From assembly GCF_000003605.2 (NCBI RefSeq), contig NW_003131854.1, forward strand, positions 400,057 through 453,948: 53,892 nucleotides of DNA, read 5' to 3'. The notes under the pieces were generated by a model. The model was not told the origin of the DNA, did no database searches, and worked only from the letters and a program-made list of their open reading frames with translations. The first letter of the stretch is position 1; each line of letters starts with the position of its first letter. A program made the translations under genes and the position numbers. Source of the stretch: Saccoglossus kowalevskii. Taxonomy: Eukaryota; Hemichordata; Enteropneusta; Harrimaniidae. This document shows positions 12,096 to 25,691 of this stretch, piece by piece.

Positions 12096-12634
12096 NNNNN
12101 NNNNNNNNNNNNNNNNNNNNNNNNNNNNNNNNNNNNNNNNNNNNNNNNNNNNNNNNNNNNNNNNNNNNNNNNNNNNNNNNNNNNNNNNNNNNNNNNNNNN
12201 NNNNNNNNNNNNNNNNNNNNNNNNNNNNNNNNNNNNNNNNNNNNNNNNNNNNNNNNNNNNNNNNNNNNNNNNNNNNNNNNNNNNNNNNNNNNNNNNNNNN
12301 NNNNNNNNNNNNNNNNNNNNNNNNNNNNNNNNNNNNNNNNNNNNNNNNNNNNNNNNNNNNNNNNNNNNNNNNNNNNNNNNNNNNNNNNNNNNNNNNNNNN
12401 NNNNNNNNNNNNNNNNNNNNNNNNNNNNNNNNNNNNNNNNNNNNNNNNNNNNNNNNNNNNNNNNNNNNNNNNNNNNNNNNNNNNNNNNNNNNNNNNNNNN
12501 NNNNNNNNNNNNNNNNNNNNNNNNNNNNNNNNNNNNNNNNNNNNNNNNNNNNNNNNNNNNNNNNNNNNNNNNNNNNNNNNNNNNNNNNNNNNNNNNNNNN
12601 NNNNNNNNNNNNNNNNNNNNNNNNNNNNNNNNNN
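12096..12634. other. Assembly gap (539 N)
   Basis: A run of N between ...AAATCGAT and CAATCTCAGC. The open frames that appear to cross it are artefacts of translating N. It lies inside intron 1, so no coding exon is known to be lost. Confidence 0.99.
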
Positions 12635-12925
12635 CAATCTCAGCATCTAGCCCCACGTATGGCACCTAAGATAACAGTCGCTAGGTTGTTTGAGGAGATA
12701 ATGTACAGTTAAATTACCGAATTGCTCAACAGTAGCCTGGGTTAATATTGAACATATCTATCAGGTCTAAAGCCCCCCCCCATTTGAGGGTGATATTGCA
12801 AAATGTTTTGTACATTTTCTTCAATAATATGGTATGAGCCATGGTTTTGTATAGTACGACTGTTTTATCATCTTCGTTAAAATTATGACATATTGGTATT
12901 TTCCAACAGGAAAATAACACCTGGT

Positions 12926-13195
12926 GTGTTTATCCAGATGACTAATTAACCTGACAGTACTATACTGTATTTAACGAGATAAAATAATCCATGTGACTCT
13001 ACCATAACACAATGTGTTTGTCCAGCTAACCAATCCATCAGACTATACCATAACAAATTATGTGTTTGTCCAGATGACCAATCAATCTGTCTGTACCATA
13101 TAACACGTACTGTGCTTGTCCAGATCAATCTGACTGTAATATATCAGCTTACGCTTTTGTCCAGAAGACCAATCTATCTATCTGTACTATAACCA
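12926..13195. repeat. Degenerate ~48-bp minisatellite
   Basis: Five to six diverged copies of a unit containing TGTGTTTGTCCAGATGACCA, then ATCAATCTGNCTGTACCATAAC. Anchors fall at 12926, 13014, 13062, 13112 and 13153, with steps of 41-50 bp plus one step of 88 bp that holds a decayed copy. No frame stays open. Confidence 0.8.
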
Positions 13196-16100
13196 ACACC
13201 ATCTGACAAATAACATACATTGTTACTTAGTATCAATTGTTCCTACAATTCTTCATAAAAAGCTGAGCTACAACATAATATAAAATTCTAATATGTCACG
13301 TTCTCGAAACATTTTTTTAGTTTGATTATTCCGATCCACTGAAGAAGACACTAATGATCGCAATGGTTTGAAAACAGTATATATTAAATACATCTTTATG
13401 GCATTATTGTCAACATTCGAGTAAGCATGTACAATTTTCCTGGAAATTACAATGACTGAAGTGATGCTTTTCGATGTTGCAAAGTTGATTTGCTTGTTGC
13501 AATCACGTACGCCGATGTCGACACACACACCGAAAAAGACAGTACGATGGTTCCATATAACAATATATATATAAGTTACCGATTCAGTGATTTTATTGCG
13601 TCGTATTTATGAGTGATATACTAGATGTACGTGTTGGATTTAGCGTGAAATACATTGTTTGACAAATGTTGCTATACCACACACAATGTTACGTGAAATG
13701 TGCTTTTTCTTGTTATCGACGTGATTGTCAAGCGAGAAACATGCTTGTTTGAAGACAGCACTAGCTCATAACCATTTTAAAAATTTTAAAACAAACTATA
13801 TTATATGCATTTCTCGAAGAAGAGTATTCAGTAGAACGTGTTCACATACCCAGAACCCATCGCATATACGTGTGTTTATAACACAACACTGAGCTCAAAT
13901 GAACGCCCGATTGAAATACTACTTTTTCAAGCGTGTCATGTTGTAGCTTCGGTATGACTATTTAAATATGTGCATGTACAGAACAAGTCATTCCATTCTG
14001 GAAATAACTATTGCATATTATGTGAGATCTTTATAAATTGGCACTTAACCTTTGACACGGTTAATATATTACGTATTCCCACACATCTGAATGCGTACAC
14101 AATTGCTGAGAAAGGAGTGTTATTTGCTCAAAACAAACAATAAAATATGACGTGCCGGAGCTTCTACATTGACCGTTCACTTAGAATATTAGCCAGCCAG
14201 GCACGGATTTAGAACGCTATACATTGTGTAATCTTGAAAGATTTTGTCTTAATTTGATCAATCAACCGCGAATAGTCGATATGATATGACATATCATACC
14301 ATCTGTTACAATACTATATGCTCTAATTGAGAGATAATGCATAATTAAACGCTCAAAGTTTCTGTCAGCATATTTATTACATCATTTGCATAATTTGGCA
14401 CTAATACGCGCTGACGACTCATTGGATTCCGCTCAGTTGCGCTTTCGTTTACATTTCGATTTTTCTATACATTGCCGCAAGTAACAGAAATGATTCTTAA
14501 CAACACACACGGAGAAGAAAAACACCGTTGATAGGAATACACTAGTATTTTCACAGCATACACATTCCTTCAATCTCAATAAACTGTGTACCACTGTATT
14601 GAAGCCACACTGATATACTGATTACTCACATTTTAGAACCACCTTTATAAGCATTTACAAATATATTAAATACATTACAATGCAATTGTATTTATTTATT
14701 TATACATGCATGTCCATGCGGTACATGTCCCCTTCAACGACGATGTTTCTATGTTAGAATCATTTCCATGGAAGACTCGACGACCCATTTGTATCTTCAA
14801 TGATTATAATATATCGTCACCCATGGAGAACATGACGACAGAACGGCGATTCACTTTAGAAAACAAAATTAAATCCTAACCTATCCCTTTCGAAGGATGT
14901 AGACAAGTTTTGCTTTGAGACATATTTAATAAGAAAATATAATCATTAACAATTTCCCAACGCAGTACGAATTATCTCGATTCACTGCCGTCTCATTCTC
15001 CTTATTTCGCGTATTTCTGCAGACATACTCAACTACCTCTGCCAGAGGACATTCGAATTCACAGTCTGTAGAGAAATGTATTTGAATATTCTTTTTTAAA
15101 ATACAGTTATAGGACAGGTATTGAAACAAAATCAAAGATAATTAAGTTGAAAACAAACAAACAATAGCTTATCAGATGATCTGAAACTGTGTTGATAACC
15201 GTCTTTATGAAACGAGTTAAGTTGTTTTACAGATGTTAAACACAGAATCGATTAAAGATATAACTGAGCTCATTGAAAGTTATTATAAATTAGAACTATA
15301 ATACAACGTATAGGCAAGCAGGTTTTGTGATTACCCGATGACAAACGCTCAATCTGAAAATAAGCAATTTATAACAGTGCACTTAGTACGTGGGAAGTAC
15401 GGTATGGAAACGATAGTACTTGATCCGACAATCCAGAATTTATGGTTTGTTTTCATGAATTTATATAAACTGCAAACTTTATTGAAAAATATTTGAGCAA
15501 TCAGAGCGAGATTGTGCTTTTGATGTTACCATGTTTGTGACGGCATTCGAACCCCATCCTTAACTTAATAGAATGGAATTGTTCACACAACAAAATGTAT
15601 ACGTTCATCGCAGACCGCGTCGTATTGACAACGATTGTGACACGTTACCTAAACGGTAAACATACTGTAAAGTGCGGGTAATAATACTTTGATTTATCTG
15701 TTAAGCGGTTCTTAAGTTGGAGAATACATTTTATAGGATATGTAGACGTGAAATTTAAATTTAAATCACGTTTGCGTGTGCTCCAGTGGTTCAGATAGCG
15801 AACAAGAATTAACTACGCTTGAACCCAATGACCTCCAACATAGGGAATTCTCTGTGCGAGAAAGCAATCATAGCGATCTTCAACGAATTCAATTTATACG
15901 CAATGTGATCAGGTTCAAGAAAGTAGAGACAAGGATAAAATGAGGGTATGCGACTTTGATATCTATGTGTGATATAATACGATGATTATCTCACGAGTTT
16001 TCATGATCTCGCGAGTTCTGTGTGCGCATCAATCGGAATTATTTCTGCCAATTGCGTCACAGAATGAAATGGGCACTTAATATACACGCGCGTAATATAC

Positions 16101-19100
16101 ACGCTTACAAGTAAGCAGAGGAAATGGAAGAAACAGAATGAGACGAAAACTGACCAGTCATTTCATAGAAACACCTATTTGTATTAGTTTTCTTAGAAAT
16201 GTTTGTCTGCCTTGCGATACTCTCATAATTCTCGCGAGATTTTTATCTCATATAGCACCACATCTTTATCTTATATTAAATCCTTTGTATAATATAATGT
16301 GAAATGTAGTTAAGCTTAGTGACGGGTGAGTACCTCATATTTTAGCGCCTCACTACCTGTATTGTTGATTTGAACATGACATTGCGACAAGTACCCATAA
16401 TACATCTTGGTCACGGACACGCGAGACTTTACCAAATTACACATTAACAATGTAAGATGACCCCTATTTGAAGAAACTACTACTTGAATTACCGTAGTTT
16501 TTGTTAGTACGTGATAACAACAGAACTCGATAAATAAATAATAACAATATTACTATGATCAAAACTGTTATTTTAATCGTCATGTGCTGGTAAGGAGGAG
16601 GGGGTCTCGGATAAAACCGAACATCGCCGAATGGGACCGAGCTTCACCGGGTGAAATAAAGAAAGTGTGCTACTCATATTCGCAAAATTCGTTTAAATCT
16701 AAACACTGTCTGCACCGACTTCGTTAGTACGGGTGGGTGGGTTTTAACGCATTCATATAAATATATTTGATACATTAAATGGTTAGAATTCTTAACATAA
16801 TTTATGGAAGAGGAGAAGTTCACGGAATAGGTTGTTGATGTACGTGATGCATATGATCTTGAATTTAACGACACCATAACTCATGTGGTTTGATGTATGT
16901 GATACGTAAATACTACGGAGGATGAACTGTGTATCAACAATCACGACGCATATCTGATACGCTTGATTGGTGACTCTCGTGTTGATTTCCTAATCCCATT
17001 ATTTCAAATGTACATTTCACTTTGTTGAACTCAATGTTCAAATGTATTCGCAATTATACGTCGCCATGTTCATCTCGAACAGTGATCAATTTACCGAACA
17101 AACTGGTAAATTGATGTTGTCAACAGTCAAATTCCGAATCCATAGATATATCGTCATATGCCAGGTCGTTATACACAGAGTACAGATTTGTGATAAGGAT
17201 TTAGTTCAACTACTAAAGGCTGTCCATTTTAGCAAATATTGTACTCTGGCACGCCACATGACGATATCCCCGTTTTCTACATTACACAGCTATCATGCGA
17301 CTATTTTTCGCTTTTCACACCCGATACTTGTTTTTCTTAACACAACCTTCTACTCTGCAATTTTCAAATAAGAACTTTTCGAGACTCGTCATTCACACTA
17401 TAATTAAATATGTTTCAAGATTATTGAACCATGGAGAAGTAGAAGAAATCGTATGTTCAAGTTATATTACATGCTTGTTCATTTGACCAACATTTGTATG
17501 TGATCAAATTCAAAACTCAATAGGGATCTGATAGCTGAATGTCGACGTATTAACGTTCTCGATCAATCTCTCTAGTCTTTCCAATTAAGACCGTTGACGC
17601 AAGTGACGTCACAGGACGTGTTAATCTAGCAGACTGATTATATTCTAGTAGAAAATAGAGTTTAACATTATTGTTCAGATGTTTGATTAACATTGTGACG
17701 ATTATATTATCTGCCACTAGTACCGTGTACGTTTATTCACTCTCATCACAATATGGCGAACACTGGTCAGCTTTGCACGACTCGAGACAGTTAATTGATT
17801 GGAGCTTATGCCACGAACTGACCAACCAGCGCCCGTGTACTGATATCTCAGACTGCATCAATACATATATTTTTTTAGGAAACCTTTGCCATTTACCATA
17901 TACCTTAGATGAAATAAATTGATTGGTAATTGCATCATCATATTCTATTTATATTCAATATAATCAATAACTACGGATGTAAACACGGCGAGATCCACCC
18001 AATATAATCTCGGAGTCTAAGAAATATTTGGGACAAATATTACATGTTTTTTTCTTTCACTGCGCAATGAAATAGCCAAAACTAGGATGCCCGAACACTT
18101 TTGTTGTTGTTAAAATTCAAATAGATTTCGAAACTTAACATAACTCTACCGGGAGACATCACAAAAACAGTGTTTTAATGGAAATAAGTTCAATCAACTT
18201 GCTAAGCAAAATATCAAGCTAATTTAGATCAATTAGATAATTGTTTCATGTTGACACAAGACGTGGTACGGCGATATATGAAAATCAAATATTGCATATT
18301 CAACAAAATTAAGTTCTTATAAACAGATTATTTCTCCTCCAGTGAAAAAAAAAACAGTAAAATATTCATCATGAGGCACTCGTCTTTCGATCGTCCTTCA
18401 CATACACACCTACTAATCACAGAGAACTTGATGGTCGCACAGGACTAATCTCAAAATATTACAATGAATAACAATGATGGAAAAGGTATTACGAACAGGA
18501 AGCATGAAAGGAATTAGGGAATAAAATACAAAGTAATTATACGACACCCATAAACTCTAATATTGAATATCGTAGGTGACACTGGCGGTGATAAATAAAT
18601 CCTTCGTGACGGACGTATTACGCGCACTGTTTCGAGTTTTAATTACATTTGTATTTTGATGACAGTTGATTGTTAGCTTATTCTCAAATCATGTAGTTCA
18701 CCTAGATGTCTTGTTAGTTAGTATTCACCATAAACCAATAATCAGCAAAACGCCATGCAGGTTTTTTTTTCAAAAGTAATATGGCATGGTTATTGAATTA
18801 TGTGACAATGGCGTCATGAGTATACTTGATTAGAAATTATATTAGTAAGTCATTTTTATTCATCATTGTATTATTAGCAATGTACTCGCTTTGTATCGAG
18901 AATTATTTGAAACTTGTCGATCGCTCTGGATGTGACTATGTTAATTACGCTGGCTTTTACACGACAAAACTAGCTTCAATGGTTTTCAAAATTAGTCATT
19001 TTGAGGAGGTTATTTATTATCTCTCAGCATTACATGTAATTATACCTTTATATTAGCTGACTGTGTATTATTTATGGACTTAGCTGTTTTACATTGATTG

Positions 19101-19236
19101 CGTACACATAGCTCTTAACGTGACTAATAATGAGATATCCCATGCTGCGCGTCACGCAAAGGTTTTAGGAAACATCTTACATACAATGTTTATTATAACA
19201 GACTTAATAATGAATTTCCAAGAGCGATACAATTAA

Positions 19237-19392
19237 AGCGGGGTAGTCGTTACCTGCGCATGCGTCAGATGGCCATAGCGTGTCATTGTTTACAAACAAG
19301 CGTCTACCCAAGAGCCCTTGCGTTTTAGCGTGTTTTGTTATCGTCGCTTTGGACTCAATTCCCGCGCGTGCGCAGGTGACAACACTTCCGCT
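19237..19392. mobile_element. TTAA-flanked MITE (piggyBac/Kolobok type)
   Basis: A 156-bp element flanked on both sides by TTAA (19233-19236 and 19393-19396). The left end reads AGCGGGGTAGTCGTTACCTG then CGCATGCG; the right end, reversed, reads AGCGGAAGTGTTGTCACCTG then CGCACGCG, giving imperfect inverted repeats of about 28-30 bp. TTAA duplication is typical of piggyBac and Kolobok transposons. The element is far too short to encode a transposase, so it would be non-autonomous. It is GC-richer than its surroundings. Confidence 0.75.
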
Positions 19393-19559
19393 TTAATATC
19401 AGCTGTATGTATTGTAACTGCCTTTAATGTATACAGCTCTACAGGGATTTAAACCATAATATGTACAACGGGGGAGGGGGATTGTTTTTGTTTGAATAAT
19501 GCTGAGGATATCAGATGCAGTTTGGAAAATTACTAGTAAGCTAGCATAACTCATATTAC

Positions 19560-19560
<1 letters not shown>

Positions 19561-19616
<56 letters not shown>
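19561..19616. repeat. (ATT)n microsatellite
   Basis: Nearly 19 perfect ATT units in intron 1. It has no other features. Confidence 0.99.
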
Positions 19617-19618
<2 letters not shown>

Positions 19619-20800
19619 GCCCTTCAATTAGCGAAATTCAGACTATAAAGTATTTCACATAATAATTTTAGACCTCAATGAATTTCTATTAATACTCTCA
19701 AAAGACAAATTTACGACACGAAATTGCTGTGTGTAATCGAACTAATCAATAATAAATCAATGAGCATTGTATAGTGGGTAATCTAATTTCCTGGATCAAT
19801 TTCCGGGTATAACTGTTAAACATGCTTTAGGCGCTCGCGTTTCTGTGTTCCAATACATGCCCTGCCTATTCTGTGAATCCTGTCTAAAATTATAGGAAAA
19901 TTGAAGAGCTCGTATCATATAACATGATGCGATGTCATATGATATGATACGATGTGATTTGGTGTTGTGCTTCCAAAGAATGTTACCATTGTCGTCGGGT
20001 TTCTTGAATACATCCAAGCATATGATACCCTGTGATATTAACGGATCAACTCTTATTTCACACACGCACAAGAATCCAATTCATAAAAAAAACATCGTTC
20101 ATAAATTGCGGTTGAAATCACGATTTTTCAAACTTTGACCAAATTCACAGATTCTCATTAAAGTCCGATTTTATTTTTACAAAAAACAAAATAAAATCAA
20201 TATGTTACGTGTACGGAATATAATGATCATAGTTAGCGATTCTATCTAGTGTATGATTAATTCTTGAAGACATTTATCGCATATTATATTTATTACGCAT
20301 TACGCAATGAATAGTATTATACATTTAGGCTATTTTTAAACATTCAACCACGCAACTGTTTCATGTTACACAACTCGATTTAGAGAATTGCCACGTTGGA
20401 CATAACATTATAATCAAAATAAACTGACCACATTTTATTAACGTTAATTATTCTATAGGGAGTTGTGAGTACCCGCGTCGATACGTAAACATTTGAAAAC
20501 AAAAAAATATCGTGACTGTACATTTCGGAAAACTCGAGTGATATTAACGCCCTATCAACAACCAACACATGTCGGACCTACCAATAAAGTGTTGAGAGCG
20601 TATGTAGGTAAACAAAAAAAATAAAGAAATCGAAATATTGTAAATGTTTAAGTGGATTGACAGTTTGAATTGTTCTATTGGAGATGTATAGACTTGAACC
20701 TTGTGTGGTATTTTAAAATCCCAGAACAAATTAGTATTACTACACTCTATGCAATCGGTTGCATAACATGTTTTATTTTACACAAAGAACTATTTCTCAG

Positions 20801-20935
20801 GTGTGTATGAATTTTGCGGTAATTTGTCTAATTGTAATAAGCACATACCTTCTAGAATGCGATACTGGCCCGATTACACTGAAGTCCGATATGTTTGGTG
20901 AGATTTATTCTCCAAATAAAATCATGCAAATGCAA
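20801..20935 (+). CDS. Weak candidate first exon: signal peptide plus CUB-like start
   Basis: After a pyrimidine-rich acceptor-like CTATTTCTCAG ending at 20800, an ATG at 20807 opens a frame reading MNFAVICLIVISTYLLEC, which looks like a signal peptide. It continues DTGPITLKSDMFGEIYSPN, which resembles the opening of a CUB domain (CG...L....G.I.SPNYP). The similarity is lost after SPN, and no good donor was found near 20925-20935. It lies on the opposite strand inside the cyclase intron. It could be a nested gene, an exon relic or chance. The right end given here is arbitrary. Confidence 0.17.
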
Positions 20936-21224
20936 GTTACTTCTAATCGGACCACACACCTTCGACGCATCACATATTTCGGTATAGTTATGAGCCCAAC
21001 ATTCAAATGTGTTCTCGTATAAATAACAGGAACACAATAATCCAGAATACCTGTCTTGGACATAAATAATGTATATCGATTGGCACGATGTTACTTAATT
21101 TATCATGTTAAATTAGATTCTGGGAAATGCGTATTCAGCTGCAGCAGATGGTGGGAAAAAATGATCGGTTTAAGAGAAATGTTGTAACGTTACTCTGATA
21201 GTTTAAATGATGCGAATCCGGAAG

Positions 21225-21227
<3 letters not shown>

Positions 21228-21318
<91 letters not shown>
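21228..21318. repeat. (TA)n microsatellite
   Basis: About 45 uninterrupted TA units (91 bp) in intron 1. Perfect AT dinucleotide runs of this length can extrude cruciforms and are prone to assembly error in length. Confidence 0.99.
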
Positions 21319-21320
<2 letters not shown>

Positions 21321-21983
21321 TTATAAAAATAACAACGTTTTATCAAAATTATTTTTCAACTTGAATGAAACCATCGAATGGTATTCGCAGGGACTAGACA
21401 TATGTATCTAAAGATTAAACAGAAAATACAAAAAAAAGACGGGCGAAAAGAAAGGCGGTAAGGTAAAGAGTACATGCCCGGTGATATGACACTAGTTTAC
21501 TTGATCGCTCTACATGTTTGACTACGTACGGCAATCCATCCGTGTGTCACAGGACAGGATGAATGAGCAAGAGATGAGAAGGGATTTGGAATGAATAATA
21601 ACAAACTGTAGATTAGTGAGCCAAGCATTCATTAATGATTTTCTAGACTCCTAGACTTTTATCACGTACGTCACATCAAGATTAGTTTGCGGTCTAGATT
21701 AGCGTTCACAACGCAAATGTGTTCATTTCATGCACACGTCGCCCTAACTTGGATTGGATACTTCGATATAAACAATATGTCACGGAGACATACATAATAT
21801 CCTCAATGAAACTGCATCAAATACGGTTAACTTTGTAATAATTTCGCTCTAACAAAGTACTATATGTCCGTACATGCACAATAATCTATTTAAATTTTGT
21901 GAAAAGAAGCGTTTAAACGGTACGTGTATTTTGTAAGATACTATTTCCCCCGGCTGTCGTGTTATGGAATCATTAGCAACGCT

Positions 21984-22046
21984 CACGCGCATGCGTTTTG
22001 CATTACGAGTACGTACCAGTATTTGTAGATAACGCGCGCATGCGCA
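21984..22046. promoter_or_regulatory. Paired NRF1-like palindromes
   Basis: ACGCGCATGCGTT (about 21985-21997) and a perfect CGCGCATGCGCA (22035-22046) lie some 50 bp apart in otherwise AT-rich sequence. The second equals the NRF1 consensus YGCGCATGCGCR. Paired sites of this kind are found in CpG-type promoters, but no transcript or open frame is visible next to them. Confidence 0.3.
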
Positions 22047-23576
22047 TTGCCTTGGATAATAACAGAGACGATATTTTAATTTACGAAAATGTATAATACA
22101 TTATGTATAACAAAATACTTCCCCGGAAAGATTGAATACCATGGCCACTGACACCAATTGAATCAAAATGACTTCATTGCCTGAACGACGCTATTTAATA
22201 TCGGAAACAGGTAGCTATGTGTTTCTAATAGCGGAGCCACAGAAAAAAGTGTATCTGGCATAAAACAATGTAACGTATAGTAAATGAGAACGGACAGACA
22301 GGATCGTATTCCCGTACATATTCACTCACATCTATAGATTACAACGTCACGCATTGTCGGGTTGATCCCAGTTGTAAAAAGCGATTAATCTACTTATTCC
22401 ACAGGGAAAGCTAGTTGTCAACGTCGAGGCGTTGCGCTGTGCGGTTATGTGGTATAGATGACGCTAATTGGTTATTTTACCACCGCGTTCAAGTAACGAA
22501 ATACAATAATAACGATGGAAGATACACTTCTATGAAGAAGATCGGGTGGAAAGAAGGAGAATACATTTTCGCTCTCTCGACAATCGGCGACGTGCTTCTA
22601 TCTTTTGAATAAATCACAACGCAAAGAAAAACAATTGCCTTGTATGCCACCATATTATGTGACCTCTTGCGTATTGGCTGAAGGTAACTGACGACCACAG
22701 GAGTTCTTCCTTAACTGCGCGTTTGGTCCTTCCGATTGTCCATTTCGCCCGCCACTTTTTTAACGCTTTAAGTAGATCAAATAAACTTGAGTAAATGGTA
22801 CTCTGTGACACACAATGGCTTCATTGACGCTAAGTCCAGTGGTCCGAGACATATCACAATGAACGACAGTCTGAAAAGGCTGTACAATACACGTACAAGT
22901 TAACAAGCAAATTACTATACTTAACACTCAATGAACAAAGGTTCGTTTCATATAGCCTGTCTGTCAATCGCTCGGGTCGCTTTTGGTAACTGCCTCTTAC
23001 CCTTGCAATTAACATGTGCCATGTGCAGTTAACTTGTGTTAAATGTATTTAAGACTATATATATATATATTCTCACATATAACAATGCTACGGACCATTT
23101 TGCACAACCAATATGTAAATAAAAGAATTGAAAAGGAGCGAACCATGTTCCGTACGTTCGCCCGCCATGCACTCTGAAATTAATGCGAGTTTTCTCGTTA
23201 ACTTTCAAAAAAGGGGGTCTATGATTAAAAAATATGCGATACCTCCCTAAAAATCACGGAGACATGATTGATCAATAAATACAGTCACAAATATTTAACT
23301 CAAAAACAAATGTCCGCAGTATGTGGTGGACAAACTAATAAATTGAATGCTAAGATGTAATACTAGGGCAGTCTGAGCGGAATTCAAATTTTGCAATACT
23401 TATCATGTTACTGCATATATATGCAATGCATTATGCGAGATGTCAGTCTGTTCACAATCTTAAGATTCATTTGAATGTTTCATCCAGTGCCATCGAGCAA
23501 AATATTGAGACATGAATGAATAAGCTCACAAAAAGAAACCGGTGTAAGGTTTGGGTCGATGCGAAGCTATTTTACA

Positions 23577-23648
23577 AAATTGTATCTGATTGGCTACTCA
23601 GTCCTAACAGTCAGACCAATCAGAGAGCAGTTTATTTCGCGGCGTAAC
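23577..23648 (+). repeat. CCAAT hairpin repeat, copy C
   Basis: Begins ATTGTATCTGATTGGCTACT and ends AGACCAATCAGAGAGCAG then TTTATTTCGCGG. It is homologous to copies at 4985 (same strand) and 4105 (opposite strand). A further left half, TTGTCTGATTGGCTACC, occurs at 48602-48618. Confidence 0.75.
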
Positions 23649-25570
23649 AAGCTTTCCCTTTTATAAATACATTAATCATTTTCTTGAATTTTATCCACCC
23701 AAAAAATCGTCCGGTAACTCCATTTTTTTTGAATTTCTGTATCTTGATAATATGAGTCAATAAAAAAAATATGACGAGCATATAATTTCTATTCGGCTCG
23801 ATTCTACGTAATCATAATAAACAGATGAATATTGAGGTAGGAATAAATTACCACATAAATGCTCGGTGTTATCTCTTTGCGTTGCTTTTGATGGATACGT
23901 GTACCAGATCTGAATACGAATGACTACTTACTACTACAAAAATTACAAAGACGTATCTGAACATGCAAGGACGTGATGCCCCTATTACACCAATAAGATA
24001 TTTAAAACAATTAACCACCCCAATTAAGAACAGAGATAAATATTGTTGACCAGCTGTTTCCAAATAAAGTTGATCACATGTGTTTAAATATCACGACGTT
24101 CTTCAATAAACCATTATTGAGTACTATTCCCAGTGCAACATACTACAGTCAAGAATAGTTAGTAAACTTTATTAACAGTGCCCGCCTATTCCATCCATTG
24201 AATGATCATTTATCTGTAGTCTAGACTATTGAATCTCACCTGGAATTTCCATAATCACGTCTCTCAAAATAAATCTTTCAGTAAATTTGTCCGTTCTAGG
24301 ATACGAGAGGAATATAAGTAGGTTAGGGGGTCGTTATGTATTCCAGACTATGACCAGGGAGTAATTCAATTGCAGAATGAAACTACGTAGATTTACTTGT
24401 TGAACATATTAGACAAGACTTGTGTACGTACACGATTTAGGTTATTTTCTCACCACAGGCTGAGTGTACGTTTTTTTCTCTTTTAACAGAACACTCATAA
24501 TCTTAGATAAGTTAAGCCTTGGAGTAATTGAGAAGAAAGAATCACACGGCAGATTAGTGATTCAATAAGGACTCTACTGGACTTGCCAATGGCAAAGTTC
24601 GCCTGTTAGATAAATACTCGAATTCCTGACGTTGAATGCGGTGTCCATCAAACATGATTACAACGAAGATATCTACCCCCACCACGTGATACGCATCGAC
24701 TTGCTCAGTCCAGACAACATACGGCATGGTACTGCTCCACAGATTAAAAATACATGTTACGTAGACATCGTATGCTGGATATTGCAATCAGCCTGCATTC
24801 CACGGCGTTTAAACGTAACTGACCGTGTTGTATTTGACATCACAGTAGTGACATTGTTTAATTACATGTAGGTACAGACATGAGCCATGAACTGACCGGC
24901 ATAATCTACTATAAGCAACATACAAATGCGTATTATATCTATATTACACTTTAAATTCAATGTTTTTTTAGTTCAGAAGTCCACAGCGCAAGTAATTCAC
25001 CTCCTGGTTATAAAAAGTAAACCACCCACTAGGAAATTGGATTATCACAAACTTAGACGCGAATATCGAGTGCCATCATTCATGTTCATACTAGGCAGCA
25101 ACATGATGTCACAATGGATGTTGACCTATACTACGTATTCTGAGGAGAGGTATTATTGATGAGTGAAAGCTATACGTGCTAATACGACCTTGGCAGTTGT
25201 GTTGTCAGTTGAAAGAAGACGCGACAAAATATGAGTTCTTGATTTATAGCAGGAGCTTATTGGGGAAGACGTTGTACAAGATATCTTGATGAATTATTGA
25301 TAGGGGATATATGTATCACTGTAAAAGCATGTTCATTAGTAACAAACTAGTATGTATGATACCTCGCGTAGTGGTTCTTTTTGGCATTGTCAATTTTATA
25401 ATTATTTGAAAAAAAATTGTCGCGTCGTTACAAGCTTGTTTATTGTAAAAATGATGACATAGTGTGCGATAATCGCGCAAATAATTGTTGGTATAATAAA
25501 TTATTTCTGTTAACAGGAAGTTCACTGTAAATGCTAGATGACGTCTGCACCATACACTCATTATAGTTTA

Positions 25571-25691
25571 CATCAGAGTGTGCAGCATATATGTCAGAAT
25601 GTGCAGCGTATATATCAGAATGTGCAGCACATATGTCAGAATGTGCAGCGTATATATCAGAATGTGCAGCATATACATCAGAATGAGCAGA
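25571..25691. repeat. 21-bp minisatellite with alternating unit types
   Basis: About five and a half copies of a unit like GTGCAGCATATATGTCAGAAT. Units with CAGC(A/C)(T/C)ATATGT alternate with units carrying CAGCGTATATAT, so the higher-order period is 42 bp. Because 21 is a multiple of three, both strands stay open (a heptapeptide AHSDIYA repeat on the minus strand). The frame has no further coding context and I treat it as non-coding. Confidence 0.95.

Noticed and set aside
11997-12665. Apparent long frames of about 200 codons
   Set aside because: They consist almost entirely of translated N from the assembly gap.
14280-14302. Short AT-rich palindromes (TATGATATGACATATCATAC) and similar ones near 19925
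   Set aside because: Such palindromes are common by chance in AT-rich DNA and have no flanking structure.
15530-15570. GGTTCGAATGCC on the minus strand as a tRNA T loop
   Set aside because: The flanking bases cannot form the T stem, and no D arm or acceptor stem could be placed.
17042-17371. 109-codon plus-strand frame
   Set aside because: No family resemblance and no splice context; it lies inside the cyclase intron and looks random.
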